64,000 nucleotides of DNA from Parelaphostrongylus tenuis (GCA_019055375.1 JAHQIW010000933.1:31413-95412); one strand, 5' to 3'. Shown: positions 28,330 through 39,589, counted from the stretch's first letter. Numbers and translations: made by a program. Notes: generated by a model from the sequence alone, not told the origin.

Positions 28330-28560
28330 CACCAACCAATCATATTTTCTTTGTTGATCGAGCCTTTATCACCAGGTTGATAATTAAAACTTTCTTGGCT
28401 AACATTTCGATGCCTTCGTCTTCTACGGAGCGAATGATCCGAGTCGACGTGCGCTGACGTTCGTCCTCGTTGTGCATCTTCGCCTTCGTTGCCGTTCAAA
28501 TCGACGCTTCTTTGGTGGAGCATCGCTGGAATGAAGAGTCTCACTCGGCGATGTCCTTAT
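28330..28560 (-). repeat. Repeat family with class 2 hammerhead-like core
   Basis: CTTGGCTAACATTTCGATGC and the following TTCGTCTTCTACGGAGCGAA correspond to the 12.9 kb repeat. On the minus strand the core reads UAGAAGA where CUGAAGA is expected, so any ribozyme is inactive. Confidence 0.45.
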
Positions 28561-28579
28561 GTACAGCATAAGGCGCGTG

Positions 28580-28883
28580 TTAGCCCTTTCGAGACCGTGG
28601 ATTCACCTCTGCGTCTCTGAACCCAGCGTGCAAGCGCATCGAATGTATCATTTTATCATTTCAATTTTATTATTGTTGTTATTTTCCTATGCTAAGTAGT
28701 ATGTAGATATGTTGTTATGAGTAGCAAAATAACAACAATAGTACAAGTGAAGTCATGTGGTAATACATTCGATGCGTTCCCACATGAGGCTATGGATGCA
28801 TAGGAGATGGAGCAGACCGTCCAGCGTTGCCACCCAGGGTTAGAGACGCGGCGGAAGTGGGCCCACGGTCCCGAAAGCGTTAA
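28580..28883. mobile_element. TTAA-type MITE, CCGTGG subfamily
   Basis: The ends TTAGCCCTTTCGAGACCGTG and CACGGTCCCGAAAGCGTTAA are inverted copies. CTGCGTCTCTGAACCCAGCG near the left arm pairs with GGGTTAGAGACGCGG near the right. It lies between prx-19 and ABITRAM. Confidence 0.7.
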
Positions 28884-29124
28884 CTGGCTAATCGCTGGTT
28901 CAAAGTGATTTGTATCTTTGGATGAGCTATAAAAGGACATTGTTGAGTGAGATTCTTCATTCGAACGGTGCCACCATCGGAGAAGGTGAACGAATTAAAG
29001 GCGCAGATCCAGAGAGTATGAACGACAATGGAGATCGGCATGAGTCATTGGCCCTAAAGAAAAAGGCGTTGATTTGTTAGGTGGGTAAGTATTTATTACC
29101 AACCTCGTGCTACAGGCCTTATCA

Positions 29125-30050
29125 ACACAAGAATGGTACTTTTCTGTCAGAAAATGGCGATAATTGAATATTCGAGCTCATTCGCTGGGTAAGAAGTTTT
29201 CATAGGAAGTTAGTAATCATTCGAAAGCTTAGATCTCTTACTAGAGCCGTATATGAGCGGTTTTTCAAAACACCTTTCTATGACGCTGTAAAATCCAAAA
29301 TAAGAATAAGTTTCAAAAACTGCGCGGTTTTTTTTCTTATCTCGCTTATATTTCGCTGGACAAAACTTCTTTCTAAGACTGCTGGTAATTTTTGCAAAGC
29401 ACAGGTCTCGAAGAACTCAAAAATAGCTTTGCTTTTTGGAAAAGCTCTTTTGGTAGCGTTCTAAAAAGAGGAAAAGATCTGTGCCTGGAACCTCGCCGGA
29501 CAGAGCACTTTGTTTGGACTATCAGTATCAGTTCGATATCGTAAGTCCCAATAATACCAACGCTGTGCTTATTTTCTGTGGAGACCGTTTCACTACAGTA
29601 TAGCGTGGGAAGTGTTACATATTCGGCAGCCTGTTCACCGACCAGTCTACGCTTTGGGGCGTGGGACGACCGATCAATTGGCGAAATTGTTAGACATATG
29701 GGATGCAACTCATTATTCAATTGCGGATTTTCTGCGTCCTGAAAGAAACCTCAGATAAAATAATTGATTCAGATACTACAAAATCTGCTCTACACGTCGA
29801 TATACTTTTCGTATTTGCAGCGAATTATACGCGTGATAAAAATGAAGGCGCGCCGTTGATGTGGAACATAATTTTATTTCGAATTTTACAACGTTGTAAA
29901 AGGGTATTTTAGAAAACCGGCCACGCATGGCTCTCGCCAAAGATTTAAGCTTTCGAATAACTACTAACACTCGTATGAAAAAATTTTATCCAGCAAATGG
30001 GGTCGAATATTCATTTGCTGCCGTCTAACAGGAAAGAATCCAAAAACCCT
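29125..30050. mobile_element. F-family foldback element just upstream of ABITRAM
   Basis: The left arm (TTCGCTGGGTAAGAAGTTTT, TAATCATTCGAAAGCTTAGA, GCGGTTTTTCAAAACACC) and right arm (AAAACCGGCCACGC, GATTTAAGCTTTCGAATAAC, AAATTTTATCCAGCAAATGG) are inverted copies roughly 200-250 bases long. The element ends about 50 bases before the ABITRAM ATG, so its right arm may lie in the promoter. Confidence 0.65.
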
Positions 30051-30080
30051 TCCTTATTCATTACATAATCCCATATCAGG

Positions 30081-30090
30081 TCTTCTTCAG
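30081..30090 (+). promoter_or_regulatory. Probable trans-splice acceptor of ABITRAM
   Basis: TCTTCTTCAG ends in AG 11 bases before the ATG at 30102 and has no upstream exon in view. It suits a spliced-leader acceptor. Confidence 0.45.
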
Positions 30091-30101
30091 TCTCCGGTTG
30101 A

Positions 30102-32282
30102 ATGTCTTTTTCGTACTTATCGACTGTCGACCGCACCTACAAACGATTTGCCTGTGAGGATTATGATAATATCGCCTACTTGCATCATCCGAGTGGCGTT
30201 AGCGTCCTGGTACTTCGCAAGTTGAGTTTCTCTGACGTAGTGATCAGCTTTTGTTGGCTTTGTCAGACAGCGTCATTAGGTTCTTAAGATGATAGCGATT
30301 GTAGTGTTGTTGTGCTCAACGTTTGTGGAGAAGTTCTGATCCTTAGTAAAGATTCTTGGAAATAGTGAAGAGCTAGGGCTAATAGGTATTGGAAGTTGAC
30401 TTTGCTTAAACCTTGGAATTACCAACCAGTAATGCCTTTTTATGATTTGGTTAAAATGAGAGGTTCAAAGTGAACATTACTTGGCTGACGTTCCCACTTC
30501 TCTGTCCTCTTCCGAGCCAGTGATTCGCTCGGTTGCCCAGAGTCGTTCCTCTTCGTTGTCGTTGAGTCGAATGTTTTCGGTGGATCACCGGTTGAATGAA
30601 GAACTCTGTTTGGCAATGTCCTTGAATATGTCCTTGTACTTTTAGTCAGGTATCTCTAGCTTTGGTGGGATTGCTACCGTATAATACCGGGATTCTTTCG
30701 GTGCTGCACCACCCATCGAGGAGGATTTGAGTAACTCGAGCCCTTACTTGTGTCAGAGATGTGAGTTGAATAGGCAGGCCTGGCATTCATCGTCTCAAAA
30801 TCTTCAGAGATTTAAGAGCATCGACATCGACAAGTGAGCTTCTTCATTCGATCGCTACTCTACGGAAGAACATTCGATCTGCACGAGAACGAAGACGAAG
30901 ATCAAAGACTACGACGAGAACGAACGACTGAGGACAATCGACTCGAATCCTTGGCCTCTGAGAAAGGCCAAGTTGTCGAAATGTTGGCCAGACTAGATTT
31001 GTATTTATTTGGCCTATTGACTATTTTGAGGCCTCGCTCAAAAATCCAGCTGAAGAAGTTTTAGAATGCCATATTGGATTTTAAGCGAGGTTTCAAAATA
31101 GTCGATTGGAAGGTATTGCTATATGCCTGCTTACCACTCGTAAACCATTGACTGAAAATCATTAGAGTAACCACATCAGGTGATGTTTTGACTTGATGAA
31201 GAGTGATACATCTTCGGTGACGATTCCTAGTAATAGATGGGGCAATGAGCCGAATGGGATGAGGCATTGATGAGGCTTGCAAGATAGCCAAAACGGATGT
31301 CTACCACTCGAGATGCCATACGAGACCTTTTGAAAGACTTAACCCTTAAAAGTCAGAAGGGTACGTTTCATACCATGCCGCGCGACGTCAAATTTTACCC
31401 ACTTACTGTAATAGCGGGTTTGCAGTTCGTGGGAAAGCAGTCGCAGACATGCATGCTGGGAAAGCGACGGCGCGACGCCGCCTGCCTATCAACGCCGACC
31501 CTCAAAAGGTTAAAACACTCCATCGGGCTATATTAAGTCTCTCTATAAAAGTCGTGATATTAGCTAAATCAAAAAAGAAGTAGTGCTAATAAAATGTATA
31601 TTTATATCATCAACTCTTTTGAATCAAAATTCACTGCAGCATTTGTCCAGTGAGGTGATCAAAGTAGATTTTGGAAATACGAAGAACAAGAAGACAGGTT
31701 TGTCCAGAAATGATCATGTCGTCGTAGGCAAAGGCAAAAAGGTATGGCTTTTCTAATCTTCTAAGCAGTATGCTTTATCACTTAGGGATTATCTTCTTAT
31801 CTATCCAGGGTGGACTTCATCTACAGAAAGAAACACGTCTATGTGTGATTCACTGTAAAGACGGTGAGGAAGTCATTGTACGGGCAGGAGTCAGAGGCGT
31901 TCTGGTTGAGGTCTGATACTTCACTTACTATCCTATGTGTGCTAAAGAATTAGGTGTCTATTTTCAGGTTAACGAACGTTTAATTGACAATCCAGACCTT
32001 GTTAGAACTGCCCCAGAGAACCAGGTATTGTAATGTATAGTCGTTCTAAACACTGAAAATTTTCAGGAGCGTTTCTTTCTAACTTTTCTTTTTTTCGCTT
32101 TTGAATTCCTAGGCTTTTAGACGCTTTTGTTTCAGGGCTACATAGCAATAATCGCTTTTGGGGCAGGTAAGAGAAAACCGGATGAGTTCGTCACGGAACT
32201 TCCTGAGAAGCGGGTGTCTTTCCGGGACCATGAAACTTGTTTCTCGGAAACGAACGGCTCTGCTGAAGATAAGCAGTTGTAA
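30102..32282 (+). CDS. ABITRAM/Simiate (FAM206A-like) protein
   Basis: The family is a small lipoyl/GcvH-fold-like protein, known in mammals as an actin-binding nuclear-speckle protein. Proposed exons are 30102-30209, 31640-31741, 31809-31910, 31968-32024 and 32136-32282, giving 171 residues (human about 181). The best match is residues 71-125. ETRLCVIHCKDGEEVIVRAG is followed by VRGVLVEVNERLIDNP and GYIAII, like the human CKIYCSDGEEYTV, CVRGRLMEVNE and GYIAV blocks. The first exon reads STVDRTYKRF, then ACEDYDNIAYLHHPSG and VSVLVL, resembling the family's VDRYFTR, CEDH and CVITL. That match is weaker, and one more short exon could lie in the 1430-base first intron. All internal junctions are GT-AG and in phase. 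A TTAA MITE and a repeat lie in intron 1. The C-terminal 35 residues are not conserved. Confidence 0.83.
30430..31010. repeat. Inverted repeat with class 2 hammerhead-like cores, ABITRAM intron 1
   Basis: The left part (30475-30640, CTTGGCTGACGTTCC, TCGTTGTCGTTGAGTCGAAT) and right part (30830-30990, ATTCGATCTGCACGAGAACG, GAAATGTTGGCCAG) are related in opposite orientation. At 30951-30989 GGCC, UCUGAGAA, GAAA and GGCC keep the layout but not the consensus core. Confidence 0.45.
31339..31513. mobile_element. TTAA-type MITE, complete, in ABITRAM intron 1
   Basis: TTAA is present at both ends (31339-31342 and 31510-31513). The termini TTAACCCTTAAAAG and CCTCAAAAGGTTAA are inverted. The interior GCCGCGCGACGTCAAATTTT is shared with the other members. 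Length is 175 bases. Confidence 0.75.
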
Positions 32283-32589
32283 TGATTTCGATGCTGTTAC
32301 ATTTTTAGACCGACCATTACGGGTTCTCGAAGTTGCATACTTTTCTGAGAGTCCATAATTTTCAGTTTGTATTTATAACACACGCGGAGAAAATCAATTA
32401 GGCGTTCTTTGTTGCTGCAACATATATGTTTCCCGTTGTTGTCGCTTCTATTGTTTTCGTTATTGTTATTAGCATGTTGGCAGTGAAAACGCACTAACCG
32501 TGGATAAAAGTTGTCTGATCTACTAACTTTGGAATGCTTTCACAGGACCCAGCACGAAATTGACATGCCGATACCAATCGAATATATTT

Positions 32590-33072
32590 GTTAGAGACAA
32601 GAATTTTACTTTATCCAACCGCTTTATAGCGGTGGTACGATGTTACAAATATAGCCAATGATGTATAGTGATGTGCAGAACTATTACGTCTGGCGGGACT
32701 CGAACCCGCATTTCACTCTTTCTGGAGGCGCGTGCTCTAGTTCGTTGCATTATCCACGCCTGTTTTTCCACCACTCTTTCTACACTATAGCGCATCAATC
32801 TGACAGCCACTGCTGTAAAGCGATTAAATCAGGAATTACTGTTTTTAACACATATATCCAATTTATGTCAGCGTGACTGGGTCCAATGTCGATATCGACT
32901 ACCAGACCAAACAGTTGACGGTTGGTTGCTGACAGATTGATGTGCTGTAATGTAGAAAGAGTGGCAGCATAACAGGCGTCGGTAGTGTAACAGATTAGAG
33001 AACATGCTCCTAGAAGAGGTGAAATACGGGTTGGAGCCCCAGCTGACGCAAAGTTTTGCACATCATCATTGG
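32590..33072. mobile_element. Foldback element, family B, with tRNA-like arms
   Basis: The left arm GCGGGACTCGAACCCGCATT and the right arm GGTGAAATACGGGTTGGAGC, CCCAGCTGACGCAAAG are facing tRNA-like units. Inner sequences CACTCTTTCTACACTATAGC and TGTAGAAAGAGTGGCAG pair as well. It lies 0.3 kb after the ABITRAM stop. Confidence 0.7.
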
Positions 33073-34000
33073 GTGTCAATTGAAAATTTCCTTCTTGAGT
33101 TATGACACAACTGGAGAATGTTTGGCTTCAATGAGAACCACTGATTAGTTTGTTTTCATACATGACTCCAAGCGTGATCCTTTCACGACCATGCGCATTG
33201 GGATCACTACATACGCTACTGTCACATTACGGACCGTACGTTTTTCAATGTGCCACGATATTCACCGGCCCACTGTCTTTCAGATTTCCGTGGTCAGGTT
33301 TTGTAGTCATTCAGTATCTTATCGAAGACAGACTTTGTACTGGGCAGGTTCGGGAATAGCTATTCTTATCGGGCCATAGCAACGAGATGTTGACTAGCGC
33401 GAGTACCACGTCGGATTTGTGGCTGCTTGAATGATAAGAGTTCAAAAATTAGGGATTCCTTACGCCATGAAAACGGTATGCCACTGAGGCTCATATAATG
33501 GTATTTCTCACATTCAGGATGTCCCCATTTGTCCTGAAAGTGCGCATTTTCCAATGAGAAAACCACCACATCCTCGGGAGAATATCACATTTTCTGTAGC
33601 TGAAGTTGTACACCTGTAACCTCGAAAAACATATTTTTACGATGCACGATTTTTAGAAGAACCTTCTATGGAGGTATTTCTAGCATGTAGATGGAGTTAG
33701 CGTAGAAAGTATAGGCATTCGTCAATTCAAAGAGCGCCTCTTCGGAAGAAATGCATATTTCAGGCCGGTTTCTTTGATCCTATTGACGTCATAAGCCTTT
33801 TAAACGCAAAGTGTTTATTCAACAGTCAACAACTCGTACAATCAGAGTCAATAATTCAAAATTCTTGGATAGAAATTGTACATCTGATAGATAATCAGCA
33901 CTTAGTATGCTCTGAAGTAATCATCAGTTAGATCTTCTTCAAATAATCAGTATCCAGGGCCCTACACTGATCAACAGGTGAAATGTACAAAAATAACTGT

Positions 34001-34713
34001 CCGTGGGTTCTTTCCGGTTATAAAGGGAAATAAGGTGAAGAGACGTGTTGGTAATCATTCGAAAGCTTGAATCTCTCGCTACAGCCCCACGTGGCCGGTT
34101 CTCAAAAAACCCTTCTATAATGCTGTAAAGTTCAAAATAATACTGCGTTCACAAGCGCATATTTCTCGTCGATTAGAGCTCTTTCTTCAGACTTTCAGTA
34201 ATCATTCGATAGCGTAATTTTTTTTGATTCCAACGCTATCCTGATTTTGTGGAAAAACCGTTTTTCTGCAGTGCAACAAGGAGGTATGGCATCCGCTAAA
34301 GCGCCAAACGATCGTTTGGTGGTGTGAAAACGGCCTCCCCTCGCCACCACTACCTCATGGAATAGCCAAAAACTTTTCCGCATACGCGTTTTAGGTGCTG
34401 CACTGCAGAGTAACGGTCTTTTCTGAAACTAAGAACAATATTGAAATCAGCAAACACTACGCTATCGACCGATTACTAATAGTCCAAATAAAAAGCTCTT
34501 TTTTGCCAGAAAAATGTGTGTGTGAAACACAAGGGGATTCCTTCTGTAGCAATCTCAAAAAAGACTTCTTCGAAGACCGGGCGCGTGGGGTCGTTGCTAG
34601 AAATCTAAGCTTTCGAATGACTACTGAAACTTCTTTGAAAAGTTTCTGCCCTGCGAATTAGGTCGTTTCCTCATCTTGTCCCCTTATAACCGAAAAGAAC
34701 CGTCCGTGTTTAT
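34001..34713. mobile_element. F-family foldback element beside the piggyBac gene
   Basis: The outer arms GTCCGTGGGTTCTTTCCGG, TTATAAAGGG and CCCCTTATAACCGAAAAGAA, CCGTCCGTG are inverted. The inner parts GTAATCATTCGAAAGCTTGA and AATCTAAGCTTTCGAATGAC continue the pairing. It ends 37 bases from the transposase stop codon. Confidence 0.65.
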
Positions 34714-34749
34714 TGGTCCTTATCACTGATATTATGTTACACACAATCC

Positions 34750-36484
34750 TTAGGTAGTCGAATGTCTACCACGTTTAGATGGCTCGCACCTTTGATGAAC
34801 AGTATTAAAGCAGTCTAAGCAAACAGCCTTCCTACATTGGCTACACCTCGTACGTATTCGCCTAGCGGTCTTCATCGCATATCTATAATCCCCATGAGCT
34901 CTCAATTTTTTGTAACACTCGACACAACGCCTCCATTTTGGTGGATCCGATATGATCTTCTCGAGTATGCGCCTAGTTGGCAGCTGCGGAACAGCGTCGT
35001 CTCCCAAGTACTTCAGGTACACATTCCATTTGAACTCGTTGAATTCAATCCTCCGCATGCAATCGCTGTAGATCCTCCAAGCGTTAACCATACATGTGTG
35101 CGTGACCAAGTGAAGGAGAAGACGTGTATACCTAAACTCCGGCAAAAATTACATATGTGAAAACTATGAAGGAATTAAAGTGTGCATACCATTTACGGCT
35201 GTTTCTCGTAAAGCATGGAGAATAATCGGCCATTCGATCCATAAGGTCCATGGACGACTTTCGCTTCTCGTAACTTCCAATCACTTCCGGTGTCGATGTG
35301 TTTGGAATGAGGGACGCGTCATACGCTGTGGATAAGATTATAATATTTTTCTTATCCTTCAATTTGAGCACCATAACGCCATTTGCATTCTGCTTGGCTA
35401 TCCATTCCCCTCTGCTCAGTCTCCGTTGGATGATGTTCTTAGGAAGACCAAATCTGTTTTTCTTGCACATACCAGTCAAGTACGTATTCCTCTGTGAAAG
35501 ACTCTCAGCTAGAGAGACACTTGTGTACCATTTATCAGTATAGACATGTCTAGCTTCATCTAGTAAATTATCCATAAGTGTCATCACCACTTTCTCAGCC
35601 AGGCTCGCTGTCCGATTGAGATCTTTGTCTGCATACGCCAACATCTTAAAAGTGTAGCCCTGTTCGCTGCATAATTTGAAGAGTTTCAATCCATATCTCA
35701 GCCTTCTGTGGGGAACACATTGCCGCAATAGAACTCTTCCTTTGAATGACATCGGCTTGTTAATGTATACCTCCTTGCCAGGTCTACATACAGCCTTGCA
35801 ATTCCTATTGATGAGGTCTATCAGTCGGCTAATCTTGAATAATCCATCACTTCCATCGTAATTCGAATTATCTGCTAGATGCAGGTGAGCTAAAATCTTT
35901 TCGAATCTCTCCCTAGACATTACATCCGGTCCAATAGGATATTTTCCAAAAGCCGGATTGTGGCTCCAGTAATCTCTTACGCGTGGCAATCGGACAATAC
36001 CCATTTGAAGACACAAACCAATGAATTTTTTCATTTCTTCGACAGTTAGCGGTTCCCATACAGAACTCTTCTGATATGCATAAGTGTTCGTCTCTTTTAC
36101 AACCAATTCCCATACGTCGACCATGAACAATTCGTAGAAATCGACTGGATCCTTGCACGTGAGCATGATATCGCCTTGAAATCCTAACCAGCTCTCATCT
36201 TTGACGGGTGAACTTTCACGAGTCGCTATCACGCTTGACCAACCACCATCCATGTCATCATCATCGCAGCCATCTTGTTCTTGCTCATCGTCGGATTCAC
36301 TGCTGTCCGAATAATCAGATTGGAGAGGTACGAATGAGTCCATGTTGTCATCCGCATCATCATCAAGGTCTTCACAATCACTGTTGGCAAGGAGTTTCTC
36401 GAACAAAGGCTCGAAACCATCATTCACTATTGACATGACGTCACTGAAATTTAATCTCTCTATCAAGTGAAGGCGGAGTCTCAA
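34750..36484 (-). CDS. piggyBac-family transposase, uninterrupted, one intron
   Basis: piggyBac transposases move DNA by cut and paste at TTAA sites. Exon 1 is 36484-35190 and exon 2 is 35131-34750. The 58-base intron has a GTATGC donor and a GTTTAG acceptor, and the join restores AGC CGT AAA TG|G TAT ACA, reading SRKWYTRLLLHL through the family's KWYxxLxxHL block. The total is 558 residues, normal for the family. Domains: acidic N-terminus (about 30-75), DDE core with SFKGRVLLRQCVPHRRLRYG and KLFKLCSEQGYTFK, second catalytic region HVYTDKWYTS, third region SSMDLMDRMADY, and a C-terminal Cys-rich zinc domain (CVECYKK to CSQC, CLDC, HQRC). The first catalytic Asp of the CDS motif is replaced (CSEQGY), so activity is uncertain. 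I found no matching terminal repeats or TTAA pair around it. The open frame suggests recent arrival or continuing selection. Confidence 0.9.
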
Positions 36485-36909
36485 GTTGTGGTCAACGGAA
36501 TACTGAGATAAAACATGAAAAAAAAGACGTACAAGGAATTTGAACAGAACAAAAACGATCTCGGAAATCTCAGAGAAATTCCGGAAAATATCGGAAGTGA
36601 ACGGGGAACGGCCGTAAAACGAATAGACAGTGTAAGCAGAGCGGTGAAGTGGCGACTACCGTAGAACGTGATAGACTGTCTGGTCTCTTGTAATCACGCC
36701 CTTATGGTAGCTCATGGTCATCTCATAGAACGCAAAGATATACGGAAATATTAGATCTCAGAAACGATAAAACAAAGTCTTTATTATAACTCTATAGAAG
36801 TCCTAACTCTTTAAGTGTTCTAATCATTGGGAATTCGTCGAGAGCTGCCGAAAGATCGGCATCAAATGCAAGATCCATCGCAATTTTTACCGCGTAATTC
36901 GTTGATTAT

Positions 36910-37200
36910 GAGCGCATCTGGTGCAGTGGTTAGAGGTGCCTTGCGTCGCACACAAGGTCAGTGTTTCGATCTCGCGCTCATGGCTCACCAAGCCATCCAT
37001 CGCTCTGGGGTCGGTAAATTAGTATCCGTCTCAGACTTGTCTGGGAGGATAAGCAGCATTGACTCGGTACACCGGTAGGCCACCGCGAGTCATCCACTGT
37101 AAAGGCCAGATATGCATTCGATTACCTCAAACGAAGTTGAAAACTGGAGACGAATGCATGACGCATCCTTCAAGCATTGATCAACTCCAAGAGCTTTATC
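36910..37200 (+). mobile_element. SINE family A, copy 7 (best preserved)
   Basis: The head starts GAGCGCATCTGGTGCAGTGG and the tRNA-like part ends in CGATCTCGCGCTC, so GAGCGC and GCGCTC can form a six-pair acceptor. The body CTTGTCTGGGAGGATAAGCA, GGCCACCGCGAGTCATCC and the tail CGAATGCATGACGCATCC follow, with AGAGCTTTATC at the end. Confidence 0.85.
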
Positions 37201-37254
37201 TTTTATTCTTTTCTAATTCGTTGATTCCTAAATTTTCCAATTCTACAACGTCTC

Positions 37255-37690
37255 TTAGATGTTATTGGAATGTACCTAAGAGAATTGAGCGGGAAGCAAA
37301 AATCTGACCTCAGGCGGACGTTGAACCTGCATTTCACCCCTCGCCGGCGACGCGTGCTACCACTACACCACAGAGACACCATTTCGCTACCTCCAATTTT
37401 TCAACGCCTCTGTCATAGTATCAGCCCACCAACCGTTAACTGGTTTGGTCGAGTAGTATCCCCTTATAAACCCAATTAAGCTGACAGCCATTGTAATATG
37501 TAGTACTCGAAATATCTTGTGTTTCTAATGCCTTCTCGCAGTCTTTGATGTTATGCAGCATGAAACGGTGCCTCGCTGGTGTAGTGGTAGCACGCGCCCT
37601 CAAACGGGTGAGACGCGGGTTCGACTCCCGCCTGAGGTCGGTTTTTTGCCTTCCCCGCAATTCTCTTAGGTACATTTGGAATATTATGAT
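37255..37690. mobile_element. Foldback element, family B, best example of tRNA-like arms
   Basis: The right arm at 37569-37640 looks like a tRNA: CTGGTGTAGTGGTAGCAC (A box) and GCGGGTTCGACTCCCGC, a five-pair T-arm. It is followed by TTGCCTTCCCCGCAATTCTC and TTAGGTACATT. The left arm (37268-37385) is the inverse, starting AATGTACCTAAGAGAATTG. A complete acceptor stem is not formed, so a functional tRNA is unlikely. Confidence 0.8.
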
Positions 37691-38249
37691 ACTGTGAAAA
37701 AGCAGTAAAATGACAAGAAATTTGTTTTGAATGAGAAAATATTAGAACCATGAGGTCAACATAACAAGATGCATTGTAAACAACGCACAACCTGATTAAG
37801 TGCGCTACAATGCAGACGCTATACTGTACGCATCTGACCTAGACCAGACGACCACTCGGCCTAGAGCCCATATTGAATTGAGTGGGCTTCAGGTGGTTTT
37901 TTATAGTAGTAGGCATATTTATCCGAATGCTAATAGGCAGAGATAACCGAATGAGATGAGATGGGAGCAAAAATGGCTTTTTCTACAATTACCCCATGAC
38001 ATACATAGCATGTTCGATGAGAGCGCGATATCTACGCGTATCGATTTCAGTACACATTTTCGTGACAGCCGAAAAATGCTCTGCCCAATGGGTTTTTTTG
38101 AGACAACTGCTGCACTGTTCAGTTGCCAAAAGCGAAAAAGAAGAAAATATAAGTTTCGAGCTGCGACCGCGTCCACTTGACTGGCGTAATCGGAAGACTG
38201 CTAAATGGCCCATGTGCGCTATAGTGTACATACTGTACGTTGAAAAAGC

Positions 38250-38435
38250 TTCAAAAGCTCTCGCTGTTGTTCAATCCTTGAGGAATACGCCATGTATTCG
38301 TCTTCAATTTTTAACTTCGTTCAAGATGACTGAAAGCATATCTGACTTTTACAATGACTCGCAGTGGTCTATCAAGTCAGTGAGGCTATTCCCACAGACA
38401 AGTCTGGTGCCAGTTCACTGACCCCTAAGGGATAG
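38250..38435 (-). mobile_element. SINE family A, copy 8 (head missing)
   Basis: The tail AAAGCTCTCGCTGTTGTTCA, CCATGTATTCGTCTTCAA and body TTTTACAATGACTCGCAG, CAGACAAGTCTGGTGCCAG are present. It stops in GGGATAGAAGACTC before the tRNA-like part. Confidence 0.65.
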
Positions 38436-38439
38436 AAGA

Positions 38440-39585
38440 CTCAAAGAGCTTTCGAGGGCAAAGGAGAACTCGCACATTTCCCGTCATCCCTTAGGTTTTC
38501 ATTGCAAGTGGTAAAAACCCAGTAAGACTATTAATGAGTTGACTACCGTAGTTTGCCGAACCAAATAGGTGAAATCGGTGACTGACTACTCTGGGTGCTT
38601 TCAACTATTAGCCGTGATGGAACAAGGAACAAGAGACTGTAAGAAACAAGTCCATTTTCGAGGGAACCCCTTCACAATCATTGTCCTACTTCCTCAGTAT
38701 TTCAACTTCGACCCTAAGCACTTTTGGTGAAACAGTGTCCACATTCAACCATAGGTTGTAGATCATACACAAATGCTCCTCTGATGTCAAGTCGACCCAA
38801 CCAACAAAATGGATCTTTTGCGATATTTTCTATTCGTCACTGTTCAACTTATTCCTAAGAAACCCCTAAATTAGACAATGAGAGGGCCAAACTAGCGAAA
38901 TCCGCACTCTAACGCTAGCTACGATGCAAAGTGAAAATAATAAAAATGATGAGAAGCTCTCATAAATTATTCCAAGCATTCTTCAACAAACAGTATTCAG
39001 ATCGCTTTTGAAATAACTACATTGTTCAGCTGCAAATTACTTCGTCTTTTATACAAGCACTTCAAATTGACATACAAATACCAATAAAAAAAATCTTTCA
39101 CGATTATAACACTCAGATATTGAACAACGTTTGAAACAACCACGATGAAAACTTGACAAAGTTCTTTTCGTGTGATGAAAAACGACAGGACGTTCTATTT
39201 GTAGCGACATAGAACAATGAAATTAAATTTATTGACTCACTAGTAAAGTCAAGAAAACAGGCATTTTAGCTTTCGAATTCGAACACCGTAGAGAAAAATT
39301 GAGTTTCAAAGTAACGACTGAAGAGAAACATGGTGAAAAGCAACTTTTCTAGAACAAACATCTTGAATTATTATCGCTTATATACTTTTTCGTACAAATA
39401 ATCTTCATCATACAATGTACAGAGATACTCTCAGGTTGACATGCGGAGCAGAAAGTGAGACTCTCTTCACTCTTGATAGAATCGCTTCATCATATTTCAA
39501 GATTTCATCAGCTGCATGATATCAAGACTCAAATAACAAGGACGGAGCAGATTTTGATATCTACATGGTCACAAAGCGAACTGAA
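38440..39585. other. Stretch without recognised content
   Basis: No exon or repeat unit could be supported between the SINE fragment and the 3' end of unc-50. TTTATT at 39228-39233 would be an AATAAA poly(A) signal for unc-50 on the minus strand, 357 bases after its stop. Confidence 0.35.
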
Positions 39586-39589
39586 TCAA

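Noticed and set aside
35132..35145. Frameshift or two separate genes in the piggyBac region
   Set aside because: A GTATGC...TTTAG intron joins the frames exactly within a conserved motif, so splicing explains the break.
34837..35160. Plus-strand frame opposite the piggyBac gene
   Set aside because: It is the antisense shadow of the transposase C-terminus.
36910..36980. Functional tRNA gene at the SINE head
   Set aside because: The acceptor can form six pairs, but the D and T arms are poor and the same head is fused to a SINE body in a dozen places.
37569..37640. Functional tRNA gene
   Set aside because: The A box, B box and T-arm are good, but the acceptor stem pairs over only about four bases and the unit is one arm of an inverted repeat found many times.
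37996..38421. 141-codon gene on the plus strand
   Set aside because: The second half is a family A SINE read backwards.
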